This document shows positions 34,873 through 43,462 of a stretch of 64,000 bases of DNA, piece by piece. The translations under genes and the position numbers were made by a program. Under the pieces are notes generated by a model. That model ran no database searches, had not been told where the DNA came from, and saw nothing but the letters and a program-made list of their open reading frames with translations. Position 1 is the first letter of the stretch. Each line of letters begins with the position of its first letter. The stretch is from Pseudobacter ginsenosidimutans (GTDB lineage: Bacteria; Bacteroidota; Bacteroidia; Chitinophagales; Chitinophagaceae). The stretch lies in contig NZ_CP042431.1 in NCBI RefSeq assembly GCF_007970185.1, forward strand, positions 4,402,001 through 4,466,000, written 5' to 3'.

Positions 34873-37635
34873 ATGCAAAAACGTATAGCCAAAACCTTGC
34901 AGCTCCTGGTTGTAATCTGTATGACCACACCTGCGCTTTCCCAGAATATTCTGAAAGGGAAAGTGATCGATTCTTCCGAGAACAAAAAATTACACAATTC
35001 CATTGTTGCGCTCATCGATCTCAGTGATACTACGCTGTACCGTTCCTGGCGGGCCGGCGCCGATGGCGGATTTTCCATTTCGAAAATACCTGCCGGTAAG
35101 TATACATTGCTTATCTCTTATCCCCGCATGGCGGATTTCCTGCAGGACCTCAATATCAGTGATACCAGCAACATCGATCTCGGTAATATCTCCATGATCA
35201 CTGAAGCGAAGCTGATGCAGGAGGTAGTGGTCACTGCGGGACGGGCCATCCGCATGCGCGGCGATACCCTTGAATACACGGCCGACAGCTTTGCCGTTAA
35301 ACCCGGCGCCAATGTGCAGGCGCTCCTCAAGAGATTGCCGGGCATAGAAGTGAGCAGAACCGGGGCCATCACGGCACAGGGGCAGGAAGTGAAAAAACTC
35401 CTGGTGGATGGAGACGAATTCTTTACAGACGATCCAAAATTTGCAGCACAATATCTCCGCGCCAATGCGGTTGATAAAGTGCAGGTATTCGATAAGAAAA
35501 GTGATATGGCAACGCTCACTGGTTTTGATGATGGTAAGAAAACAAAGACCATCAACATCAAAATGAAGAACAGCGCCAAGAACGGCTATTTCGGAAAAGT
35601 GTCCACCGGCGCCAATGGCGATGGGAACTACGAACATGAACTGATGGTGGGAGCGTTCAAGGGACCGCTGAAAGCAGGTGTGTTCGGCATCGCATCCAAA
35701 AGTATGAGCCGCGATTTCAGCTCGGAAGTGCTGAGCAGGGCAGGTGGAGAGTCGATGGATTATATCGAAGACGGAGTGGGGATGATGGTGGCCAACAAAT
35801 CGCAATCAGAAAGTATCGGACAATACAACGGAAGCGGACTGCCATCCATTCTCAATGGCGGCGCGCATTTCTCCAATAAATGGGGTAATAATAACAAATA
35901 CGAGCTCATGGGTAATTACCGCCTTCGCACGCATACCGGCGATGGCTGGGGTAATAGTACACGTTTCACCAAAAGCACAGACACACTGAGCTTCCTCGAT
36001 AAAGACAGCCGTTCGGATAAAAGCGAAGGCTTCGGTCATAACCTGTCAGGACAAGTGTCAGTGAAGCTGGATACCTTCACCAGGATGATGGTGAAAATGG
36101 CCGGAAGCAAAGGAAGAAAGGAGATCGACAGGAACTCGGCTACTTCCTCGGCCAATTTCAGGAATATCGTAGTGAACAGCAGCGCCTCCGAAGAGAATGA
36201 GATCACAGATGACCAGTCGCTGAAATCTTCCGTGACTATTTTAAGAGATATGCCAAAGATTGCTGGTAAGCTCAATGTCACTTTCGAGCAGGAGTATTCC
36301 GATACACGTTCAAATAATCGTGCATTAACAGAAAATGCTTTCTTCGATGGAGTGACAGGTGAGCAGACCAGGGCGCAGTCGCTCGACAGGCTCCAGGCTT
36401 CCATTGAAAACTATGAAGGGTACGGTGGAAGGGCCAGTCTGACCAATCGCTTTAACGATAAATGGTTCACGCAGTTTGAGTATGGTCTGAAAGTCCGCAT
36501 GTCTGAAAGCCGTTTCAATACGATGAATGGCAGCAATGGAAAGTATGACGACCGCGTGGACAGCCTCAGTAATAATTTCGATTTCACCTCGCTCACACAG
36601 ATAGCGGGAGCGGGCATCAACTATAATACGAAGAAGTGGTTGATAGGTGTTGGCTCGAAGGTATTCCTCACAGGGCTGAAGCAGTTCAACCTGGACGCCG
36701 GTGAAACGAAGAAAAGAACCTTTACCAACCTGGCCCCCTACTTCAGGGCGTCTTATAATTTCAGTCTTACCACCAGCCTTAATATCAATTACTCAGGAGC
36801 CACTGTACAACCTTCCATGGAGCAGTTGCAGCCTTTGCGCAGAACTGCCAACCAGCTTGTGGTGCAGGAAGGTAATCCGGACCTGGTGCCGGGTTTCAAC
36901 AATAACCTGTCGCTTTCATTTAATAAATACAATCTGAAGAAAGAGTTGATGCTGATGGTGAGTGTGTCCGGTTCACTCAACACCAACGTGATCACCAATG
37001 CCACTACTATCAGTGAGCAGGGCAGGGTGAGCAGGTATGTGAACGTGGATGGATTACCGGGAGTGAATGCGATGGTGAACCTGTCCAAAGGGTGGCGTTC
37101 CAAAGGCATCAATATCGGCGGAGGATTCAATTATTCAAACAATGGCAATTACAATATCCAGAATGGAGAGTTGTTCAGGATGTATAACAGCAATTTTGGG
37201 ATCAATTCGAATATCCGGTACGACTTCAAGGAAATATTCAACCTGTCATTCAATTCCAATTTCGGTTTTTCGAGAGGCCGTTCCGAGTTGAAGGGCGCTG
37301 TGAATTCCAATAATTTCAATCACTCGCATAATTTTGCCGGCTCTGTTTCGCTTCCCTGGAAACTGGAAATCGGAACAGATCTGATGGGTTCTTTCAATCC
37401 CGGTAACGGATCCTTTGCCAGCAGTGTGAATGTGGTTACCTGGAATGCCAATATTCAGAAGAAATTCCTGCAGAGTGAAGGCCTGGTGCTGAAGGCTTCC
37501 GTGAACGATATCCTCAACAAGGCTACGGGGTATCAACGGAGCATCGATGGCGCCAACTGGAGTGAGAGCAATGGTTTTGTATTGCGTCGTTATTTTATGG
37601 TTTCACTTTCCTGGAATTTTCTTGGTAAACTCTAA
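34873..37635 (+). CDS. TonB-dependent-receptor-like outer-membrane beta-barrel protein
   Basis: The 920-residue protein has a signal peptide (MQKRIAKTLQLLVVICMTTPALSQ), a CarboxypepD_reg-like domain (about 25-105, ILKGKVIDSSENKKLHNSIVAL), and a plug-like segment (LKRLPGIEVSRTGAITAQGQEVKKLLVDGDEFF near 150-185). A long barrel of the OMP_b-brl_3 type follows, ending RYFMVSLSWNFLGKL. The group is found across Bacteroidota next to GLPGLI-family genes, as here (15 bases). The cargo is unknown; roles in metal or peptide handling have been suggested for such pairs but are not shown by this sequence. An upstream TATATTTG element is its likely promoter. Confidence 0.9.
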   Translation: MQKRIAKTLQLLVVICMTTPALSQNILKGKVIDSSENKKLHNSIVALIDLSDTTLYRSWRAGADGGFSISKIPAGKYTLLISYPRMADFLQDLNISDTSNIDLGNISMITEAKLMQEVVVTAGRAIRMRGDTLEYTADSFAVKPGANVQALLKRLPGIEVSRTGAITAQGQEVKKLLVDGDEFFTDDPKFAAQYLRANAVDKVQVFDKKSDMATLTGFDDGKKTKTINIKMKNSAKNGYFGKVSTGANGDGNYEHELMVGAFKGPLKAGVFGIASKSMSRDFSSEVLSRAGGESMDYIEDGVGMMVANKSQSESIGQYNGSGLPSILNGGAHFSNKWGNNNKYELMGNYRLRTHTGDGWGNSTRFTKSTDTLSFLDKDSRSDKSEGFGHNLSGQVSVKLDTFTRMMVKMAGSKGRKEIDRNSATSSANFRNIVVNSSASEENEITDDQSLKSSVTILRDMPKIAGKLNVTFEQEYSDTRSNNRALTENAFFDGVTGEQTRAQSLDRLQASIENYEGYGGRASLTNRFNDKWFTQFEYGLKVRMSESRFNTMNGSNGKYDDRVDSLSNNFDFTSLTQIAGAGINYNTKKWLIGVGSKVFLTGLKQFNLDAGETKKRTFTNLAPYFRASYNFSLTTSLNINYSGATVQPSMEQLQPLRRTANQLVVQEGNPDLVPGFNNNLSLSFNKYNLKKELMLMVSVSGSLNTNVITNATTISEQGRVSRYVNVDGLPGVNAMVNLSKGWRSKGINIGGGFNYSNNGNYNIQNGELFRMYNSNFGINSNIRYDFKEIFNLSFNSNFGFSRGRSELKGAVNSNNFNHSHNFAGSVSLPWKLEIGTDLMGSFNPGNGSFASSVNVVTWNANIQKKFLQSEGLVLKASVNDILNKATGYQRSIDGANWSESNGFVLRRYFMVSLSWNFLGKL

Positions 37636-37650
37636 TCAATTATTCTCACG

Positions 37651-38424
37651 ATGATGAAAAAGATCATACTACATATATTCGTTCTGCTCACCTGCTTCAG
37701 CGCAGCAGCACAGGACTTCCTCACCAAAGGCAGTATCGAGTTTGAAGTGAAGTTGAATACCAAAAGGATGTTCGAGGAGATGACCAAAGGAAAGGAAGAC
37801 CGTATGATGATGATGGGAGGTGGCGAGGGCCCTGAGTTCTATGTGACCAAAAAACAATTGTTGTTCAATGGCGATAAAACATTGTACAGACGTTCGGGCT
37901 CAGATCCTTTCATGGGCGGCGAAGGAACTTCCGTTTTTACTGATATCTCCGCTGGTATAGCCACCTTCAAAGGTTCCTCCATCACTACTGATAAGGTCTT
38001 CGAGGATTCCATCAGGAGGCTTCGCTGGAAGATCGATGATGAAACGCGTGTGATCGCAGGATTCAAATGCCGTAAAGCCGTTGGTGTGATGATGGACAGT
38101 ATCTATGTGGTGGCTTTCTATTGTCCGGAGATCGTTCCGCAGGGCGGTCCGGAGTTCTTTGCCGGTCTGCCCGGCATGATCCTGGGTCTGGCCATTCCCA
38201 GAATGTATACCACCTGGTTTGCTACCAAAGTTCAGCTGGAAGTGGACGAAAAACTGCTGGTGGCTCCTGTGCCTGCAAAAAAAGAAAAGGTCTACTCCAT
38301 ATCAGAGGCCAGGGAAGCTTACCGGAAGGAGATGGGCAGTTTCCTGCGCACGAATGTGCATAATGATGAAATCGATCTTACCATGAAAGGCCTGGGTGGT
38401 TCCGGCATCTTCCGCCGGCCATAA
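37651..38424 (+). CDS. GLPGLI family protein
   Basis: The 257-residue exported protein has a signal peptide (MMKKIILHIFVLLTCFSAAAQ). It carries the diagnostic segment FAGLPGMILGL (near residue 172), which gives the GLPGLI family its name, and upstream CRKAVG and YVVAFYCPEIVPQGGP strands. The fold is probably a periplasmic or surface beta-rich domain. It also has a Met-rich stretch (MMMMGGGEGP near residue 50) that might bind metal. The function is unknown. It is translationally close to the outer-membrane barrel gene, and the two are very likely one functional unit. Confidence 0.92.
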   Translation: MMKKIILHIFVLLTCFSAAAQDFLTKGSIEFEVKLNTKRMFEEMTKGKEDRMMMMGGGEGPEFYVTKKQLLFNGDKTLYRRSGSDPFMGGEGTSVFTDISAGIATFKGSSITTDKVFEDSIRRLRWKIDDETRVIAGFKCRKAVGVMMDSIYVVAFYCPEIVPQGGPEFFAGLPGMILGLAIPRMYTTWFATKVQLEVDEKLLVAPVPAKKEKVYSISEAREAYRKEMGSFLRTNVHNDEIDLTMKGLGGSGIFRRP

Positions 38425-38515
38425 TCTTTAATTGATGGAAATGTTGTAACTTTTGCGTCCCTGAATTCCTTCCCGCGATTTTAGCCCACCAACGCATTTT
38501 TCATCAATTAAATCA

Positions 38516-39271
38516 ATGGATATGTCATTGCTCAGCAACAAATCAGCAATTGTGACCGGCGCTGCGTCCGGTATTGGAAGGGCTGTAGCCGAACTCTATG
38601 CGGCCAACGGCGCATCGGTGATCATAGCCGATCTGGACGAGAAGGGTGGACAGGAAACTGTGGATGCAATCGTGAAAGCCGGCGGCAAAGCGAAATTTGT
38701 GAAAGCGGATTCTTCCAAACCTGCAGACAATGAAATGCTGGTGAAGGAAGCCGTTAATACATTCGGTGGTTTGCATATCGCGTGTAACAATGCGGGTATC
38801 GGCGGTCCGTCTGCGCCTACCGGTGAGTATCCTGTGGATGGTTGGGACAAAGTGATTGCCATCAATCTGAGTGGTGTATTCTATGGAATGCGGTATCAGA
38901 TCCCGGCCATGCTGCAATCCAATGGTGGCGTGATCGTGAATATGGCCAGTATTCTGGGTTCGGTTGGTTTTGCAGGATCACCTGCATACGTAGCTGCCAA
39001 GCATGGCGTGGTGGGCCTCACCAAGGCCGCCGCTATCGAATACTCAGCCAAAGGGATCCGCGTAGTGTCCGTTGGTCCGGGATTCATCGAAACACCGCTG
39101 CTGGCAAAGATGTCTGAGGAACAAATGAAAGGTCTGGTAGCCCTGCATCCGATCGGAAGGCTGGGCAAGCCGGAAGAAGTGGCCGAACTGGTGCTCTGGC
39201 TCAGTTCTCCCAAAGCCAGTTTTGTTACGGGAGCTTACTATCCTGTAGACGGCGCTTACCTTGCTCCATAA
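38516..39271 (+). CDS. Short-chain dehydrogenase/reductase (SDR)
   Basis: The 251-residue cytoplasmic enzyme is a classical SDR. The NAD(P)-binding TGAASGIG is near residue 14, the NNAG motif near 92, the catalytic Ser near 144 and the YVAAK catalytic Tyr-Lys near 157-161, with a C-terminal VTGAYYPVDGA. Asp in IADLDE near 40 favours NAD over NADP. The substrate is not evident; relatives oxidise sugars, sugar acids or 3-oxoacyl groups. It converges on the fucose operon and ends only seven bases from that operon's last gene, with no terminator between. ATG at 38516 or 38522 could be the start. Confidence 0.92.
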   Translation: MDMSLLSNKSAIVTGAASGIGRAVAELYAANGASVIIADLDEKGGQETVDAIVKAGGKAKFVKADSSKPADNEMLVKEAVNTFGGLHIACNNAGIGGPSAPTGEYPVDGWDKVIAINLSGVFYGMRYQIPAMLQSNGGVIVNMASILGSVGFAGSPAYVAAKHGVVGLTKAAAIEYSAKGIRVVSVGPGFIETPLLAKMSEEQMKGLVALHPIGRLGKPEEVAELVLWLSSPKASFVTGAYYPVDGAYLAP

Positions 39272-39278
39272 ACGAAAT

Positions 39279-40085
39279 TTATTTAGCCTGCTTCAACAAC
39301 CAATTGGCAAGGTCGGTGGCGGCCTGCGGGTTCTCATATTCCGCGGGCAGTCTTTTGCCATCGATATACTCATTGTAGATCCAGGGATCGCCAATGGCCA
39401 GTACTTTCCCTTTTCCATATTCCGAAACAGCCATGATCACATGGCCATTGTCTGTGAATACTGACCTGGCGGGCTTTTCAACGGTAAGCGTGCTCAGCTC
39501 TTTCAGGAAGATCTTCTTTGCATTGGGAAGCAAAGGATGATTGGCAGGAACATTGAATGCGCCCTGTTCGTATTTGTTGTTGAATACGAGATGATACCTG
39601 TCTTCATTGAAATGGATACCGAATTTATTGGCAAGCTGATTGAAATGTTTGAACTCCGCGTTGCCTGAATCATTGGCCAGCATCACCAGAACGCCTCCTT
39701 TCTTCACCCAGTCTGTGATGGCAGTGATATGCTCCGGCTGGATATAATTCGGTTGTGTAGTTTCTTTCTCCGTATCGGCATCCACAATGATATAAACGCT
39801 GGCCTTTGCCAGGTTCTCCCTGGTGGGAGCCACAGGAAGCGAGTCCGTAATGGCGCCTGCAGCGCGAAACCTTTCGCCCCACATACTGAAGCCGCTGTTG
39901 GCGGGATCTTCCCATGTGTAATGGAAGCGCACCATATTACCGGACGCATCCTTTTTGTATTCATTGTTGAAATAATAATCGAGCAATACCGTTTTTGCCT
40001 GCGCGCCTTTGGGCTGTGCTACTGAACAGGATTGCATCGCCAGCAGTGAAGCTGCTGCAAGGAGGAGATTGCGAAAAGATTTCAT
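39279..40085 (-). CDS. Lipoprotein with class I glutamine-amidotransferase-like (DUF4350-type) domain
   Basis: The ATG at 40085 gives a lipoprotein signal (MKSFRNLLLAAASLLAMQSC, Cys 20). The rest (about 248 residues) resembles the flavodoxin-like domain that elsewhere follows GH105 unsaturated glycuronyl hydrolases: VLLDYYFNNEYKKD near residue 32, HYTWEDPANSGFSMWGERF, VYIIVDADTEKETTQPNYI and GNAEFKHFNQLANKFG, ending with GKVLAIGDPWIYNEYIDGKRLP. No catalytic Cys-His pair is obvious. Here it is a free protein, last in the fucose operon, 10 bases after the oxidoreductase gene. A supporting role at the cell surface in glycan handling is likely but unproven. Confidence 0.75.
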   Translation of the reverse strand: MKSFRNLLLAAASLLAMQSCSVAQPKGAQAKTVLLDYYFNNEYKKDASGNMVRFHYTWEDPANSGFSMWGERFRAAGAITDSLPVAPTRENLAKASVYIIVDADTEKETTQPNYIQPEHITAITDWVKKGGVLVMLANDSGNAEFKHFNQLANKFGIHFNEDRYHLVFNNKYEQGAFNVPANHPLLPNAKKIFLKELSTLTVEKPARSVFTDNGHVIMAVSEYGKGKVLAIGDPWIYNEYIDGKRLPAEYENPQAATDLANWLLKQAK

Positions 40086-40095
40086 ACTAGCTGTT

Positions 40096-41145
40096 TTATA
40101 ATGCGATGATTCTTTTTTCATCCCGGCTTTTGTAAGCCGCTTCAATGATTCGGATCACATTGGTGCCTGCGCTGGCAGGAACGAATTTGTCTTCGAAGAT
40201 GTTGTTCTGAATGGCGTCGTACAGGCCTTCATAGAAAGCGCCATAATTTCCCGCTTCCGATCTTATCATCAGTTTTTTCGGCTGTCCGTCTATGTTAGTA
40301 TGCAGTAATCCTGCTGATGCGGGATCTTCCACACCCCAGGTATCGTCTTCAGGAAGCAGTCCGGCATTGAGCTTTATTTCCTGCGGATCAGCCCTGGGTT
40401 TGAGGAAGGAGCCGCTGGTGCCATGAATGGCGTAGGCCGGCACAGGTTCCATCACTACATAACCGCTCTTCAATCTTACCCTTAACTGAGGATAGAAGAA
40501 GATGATCTCGAAATAATCATCCACCTGCGATCCGGGGCGTTGATGGGTGATGTCTGCAAAAAGCGCATCGGGCATCCCGAAGAGCACGAGTGCCTGGTCA
40601 ATCACATGGGGGCCGAGATCATAGAGCACACCTGTGCCCTGTACGGCAATCTCCTTGTGTGGCTTGGGGCTAAGCACCAGGTTGTAGCGGTCATAATGGA
40701 TCTCCGCTTCCACTATTTGTCCGAGTGAGCCTTCTTCGATCACACGGCGCACGGTTCTGATATCACTGTCGAAGCGTCGGTTCTGGTATACCGATAGTAT
40801 CCTGTCCTGCTTCACTGCCAGCTCTTCCAGTTCGATGGCTTCGGCAACGGTAACGGTGAAAGGTTTTTCCACCACTACATGTTTGCCGGCGAGCAATGCT
40901 CTTTTTGTATAATCGAAATGGGTGATATTGGGCGTGTTCACCACCACCAGGTCGATATCAGGATCGGCCAGGATGGCTTCATAATTATCGTAACTGATGA
41001 TGCCGGGATAGAGATCGGCAGCGATCTTTTTGCTCCTTTCCCATACTGCACAGAGCTGGTAATGGGGGTTACGATGGATAAAGGGCGCATGGAAGATCTT
41101 GCCCGACATACCGAATGAACAGAGTGCTGTACGAATTGGTTGCAT
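40096..41145 (-). CDS. Gfo/Idh/MocA-family oxidoreductase (YdgJ-like)
   Basis: The 349-residue cytoplasmic protein has an N-terminal Rossmann fold (FGMSGKIFHAPF near residue 11) and the conserved VEKPFTVTVAEA (catalytic EKP Lys near residue 95). The C-terminal alpha/beta domain contains GTGVLYDLGPHVIDQALVLFG, whose Asp-His pair is usual in active members. The family oxidises or epimerises sugars and inositols with NAD(P). It is ninth in the minus-strand fucose operon, 41 bases after the fucose dehydrogenase gene. It may process a second sugar of the same polysaccharide or a side product; the substrate is unknown. Confidence 0.9.
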   Translation of the reverse strand: MQPIRTALCSFGMSGKIFHAPFIHRNPHYQLCAVWERSKKIAADLYPGIISYDNYEAILADPDIDLVVVNTPNITHFDYTKRALLAGKHVVVEKPFTVTVAEAIELEELAVKQDRILSVYQNRRFDSDIRTVRRVIEEGSLGQIVEAEIHYDRYNLVLSPKPHKEIAVQGTGVLYDLGPHVIDQALVLFGMPDALFADITHQRPGSQVDDYFEIIFFYPQLRVRLKSGYVVMEPVPAYAIHGTSGSFLKPRADPQEIKLNAGLLPEDDTWGVEDPASAGLLHTNIDGQPKKLMIRSEAGNYGAFYEGLYDAIQNNIFEDKFVPASAGTNVIRIIEAAYKSRDEKRIIAL

Positions 41146-41186
41146 ACGACTGCTTTTGAATGAAGTTGCAATATAACGGAATCCGT

Positions 41187-41972
41187 TTAGAGCGATCTGT
41201 CGAGATGCACATAACCTCCATCCACATAGAGCAGTTGCCCGGTGGTATGACTGCTTCTTTCAGACAAAAGGAAGGCTGTGGTATTGGCGATCTCCTCGGC
41301 CGTGGTCATGCGGTTGCCTAACGGAATGTTCTGAACGATGGAGGCCAGTTTTTCTTCCGGATTGGGCAGACTGTTGATCCATGTCTGGTAGAGCGGGGTA
41401 AAACATTCCGCCACCACGATGGCATTCACACGGATGCCGAAGGGGAGCAGCTCCACGGCCCATTCGCGGGTGAGTGCGTTGCGGCCTCCGTTGGAAGCGG
41501 CATAGGCAGAAGTGCCGCCCTGACCGGTATCGGCAGTTTTGGAACTGATATTGACGATTGCTCCTTTGCTTTCCTTAAGTGCCGGCAAAGCATAATGCGC
41601 CATGAGGAAATAATGTACGAGGTTCTTGTGCAGCGATGCCATGAAAGCCTCATAGCTGCCGTTTTCAAGACTAACGCCGTCATTAACACCTGCATTATTC
41701 ACCAGGCCGTCGATGCGGCCAAACTGGTCTAAAATGGCTTTTACGGCCTGCTCGCTGGAAGCAGGATCGGTGAGCTCGGCTTCTACCTGCCAGGCTTTGC
41801 CGCCACTGGCGGTGATGGCGTCCACCACTTTCTGGTTATCGGCGGACTTGCGTCCGATGATCACAGGTATGGCGCCTTCCTTTGCCAGCACCAGTGCGAT
41901 GCCTTCGCCAATGCCTTTGGCGCCGCCGGTAACGGGAATTATTTTATCGGTCAGTTGAAGATCCATATTCAT
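41187..41972 (-). CDS. SDR-family L-fucose dehydrogenase-like enzyme
   Basis: The 261-residue SDR (ATG at 41972 or 41966) has TGGAKGIGEG near residue 16, NNAG near 93 and the strongly conserved end MTTAEEIANTTAFLLSERS...GQLLYVDGGYVHLD. It resembles L-fucose dehydrogenases that make L-fucono-lactone in the non-phosphorylated pathway, and its neighbours (fucose permease, mutarotase, keto-acid enzymes) support that. One striking point: the active-site YxxxK reads SAYAASNGG, so the usual catalytic Lys is Asn (codon AAC at 41490-41492). This may be a subfamily trait or a loss of function. A hairpin (41980-42000) precedes the gene. Confidence 0.82.
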   Translation of the reverse strand: MNMDLQLTDKIIPVTGGAKGIGEGIALVLAKEGAIPVIIGRKSADNQKVVDAITASGGKAWQVEAELTDPASSEQAVKAILDQFGRIDGLVNNAGVNDGVSLENGSYEAFMASLHKNLVHYFLMAHYALPALKESKGAIVNISSKTADTGQGGTSAYAASNGGRNALTREWAVELLPFGIRVNAIVVAECFTPLYQTWINSLPNPEEKLASIVQNIPLGNRMTTAEEIANTTAFLLSERSSHTTGQLLYVDGGYVHLDRSL

Positions 41973-41979
41973 TTTTTGT

Positions 41980-42000
41980 AGGGCTGGGGTAAGCAGCCCT
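41980..42000 (-). promoter_or_regulatory. Intercistronic hairpin in the fucose operon
   Basis: A perfect 7-bp stem (AGGGCTG / CAGCCCT) with a 7-base loop lies between the FAH-family and fucose dehydrogenase genes and lacks a T-run. It may mark mRNA processing or protect the upstream message. Confidence 0.4.
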
Positions 42001-42001
42001 G

Positions 42002-42859
42002 TTAGTATTTCTTCCAGGCTACCGCCGTTTGTTTACTCGTTCCCAATCCATCAATTCCCAGTTCCATCACATCGCCTTCTTTGATATAAACAGGATTTGG
42101 TTTTTGTCCGAGTCCTACACCTGCGGGTGTACCGGTAGAGATCACATCTCCCGGCAGCAGGGTCATGAACTGGCTGAGATAGTGCACTAAAAATGGAACT
42201 TTGAAAATGAGGTTGCTGGTATTGCCGTCCTGCATCATCTTCCCATTCACGGAGAGCCACAAACGAAGATTGTTCACATCCTTTACTTCATCTTTGGTGG
42301 CAATCCATGGACCGAGTGGAGCAAAGGTATCGCAGCTTTTTCCTTTCACCCACTGACCGCCGCGCTCCAGCTGGAATTCGCGCTCACTGTAATCGTTATG
42401 CAGGCAGTAACCGGCAACATAATCCATTGCTTCGGTTTCTTCCACATAGCTTGCTTTTTTCCCGATCACCACACTGAGCTCCACTTCCCAGTCGGTCTTC
42501 ACACTGTTGCGCGGTATCATCACATCATCATTGGGGCCGCAGAGGGCGGTGGTTGCTTTGAAGAAGACCACGGGTTCGGCAGGTGCTGCCATATTGCTTT
42601 CAGCGGCGTGGTCGGCATAGTTCAGCCCGATGCAAATGATCTTGGATGGTCTGGAAACGGGGCTTGCCCAGCGAACTTCGGCAGCTACTTCAGGCAGGCT
42701 GGGATTCTTGTCCAGCGCAGTTTTCAGGTTGGCGATACCATTGCCTGCAAAGAAGTCTTCATCAAAGTCTCCCACAATCTGGCTTACATCGTACCGTTTG
42801 TTATCGATCACAACGCCGGGTTTTTCCTGGCCGGGATTTCCAAAGCGGATCAGTTTCAT
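42002..42859 (-). CDS. Fumarylacetoacetate hydrolase-family enzyme (2,4-diketo-3-deoxy-L-fuconate hydrolase-like)
   Basis: The 285-residue protein has the FAH catalytic fold: SKIICIGLNYADHAAE near residue 73, metal-binding Glu/Asp residues in WEVELSVVIGKKA near 130 and CLHNDYSEREFQ near 155, KSCDTFAPLGPW near 176 and DVISTGTPAGVG near 241. In the non-phosphorylated L-fucose route the last step cleaves 2,4-diketo-3-deoxy-L-fuconate to pyruvate and L-lactate. The adjacent LutABC genes, which consume L-lactate, strongly support this assignment. It is seventh in the operon, 36 bases after LutC. Confidence 0.87.
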   Translation of the reverse strand: MKLIRFGNPGQEKPGVVIDNKRYDVSQIVGDFDEDFFAGNGIANLKTALDKNPSLPEVAAEVRWASPVSRPSKIICIGLNYADHAAESNMAAPAEPVVFFKATTALCGPNDDVMIPRNSVKTDWEVELSVVIGKKASYVEETEAMDYVAGYCLHNDYSEREFQLERGGQWVKGKSCDTFAPLGPWIATKDEVKDVNNLRLWLSVNGKMMQDGNTSNLIFKVPFLVHYLSQFMTLLPGDVISTGTPAGVGLGQKPNPVYIKEGDVMELGIDGLGTSKQTAVAWKKY

Positions 42860-42895
42860 TGTTCTATCTGTTTAGTAGTGTTTGATTCAAATTTT

Positions 42896-43462
42896 TTATC
42901 CGATGAGCAGTACCAGCAGGCTTTTTGCCCCGTGTGCGCCGATGACGAGGGATTGCTCGATATCGGCGGTCTTTGACGGGCCGGCGATGAAAACGCCGAA
43001 ACCTTCTCTGGTGGTATCGATCTGCGCACAGGCTGTATGCATTGTGTTCACTATTTTACTTTTTTCAAGCACCAGTACAAGATGCTGGGTGATAAAGGGA
43101 AGGGCTCTGCTGATACAATCCGATTCCTGCAGCCAGATGGCGCCATTCTCGGCCACGCCCAGTCTGCCTTCCAGCACAGCCACTTCAATACCCGCGGCAT
43201 CATGCAGCAAAGCCTGATTGCTGTTGCGCGAATGGTTCACAAAATCGGCGATGCGCGTCATATGCAGGTATTGCTCCTGTACAGTGGCTGCTATCGGATT
43301 TCTATCTTTTAATCCGATCACAGCGCCACCAACACGTTCCAGCGATCCAATAAATTCTGGTACCAGGTCCTCCGCAGATGGAAGGTACTGAAAGGAGGCG
43401 GGCGCAGCAACCGATGCCGGCTTGTTTTTCCTGATAGCGTCCAGTATCTGTTGCCTGCTCAC
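42896..43462 (-). CDS. lutC: L-lactate utilisation protein C (LUD domain)
   Basis: The 188-residue protein matches LutC/YkgG. It has an N-terminal SRQQILDAIRKNKP, the central DAAGIEVAVLEGRLGVAENGAIWLQES that marks the LUD fold, and a C-terminal GPSKTADIEQSLVIGAHGAKSLLVLLI. LutA, LutB and LutC form the iron-sulfur L-lactate oxidase that yields pyruvate. The gene overlaps lutB by four bases (ATGA), so the two are translationally coupled. Here the complex should recycle the lactate released by the fucose-cleaving hydrolase. Confidence 0.93.
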   Translation of the reverse strand: MSRQQILDAIRKNKPASVAAPASFQYLPSAEDLVPEFIGSLERVGGAVIGLKDRNPIAATVQEQYLHMTRIADFVNHSRNSNQALLHDAAGIEVAVLEGRLGVAENGAIWLQESDCISRALPFITQHLVLVLEKSKIVNTMHTACAQIDTTREGFGVFIAGPSKTADIEQSLVIGAHGAKSLLVLLIG

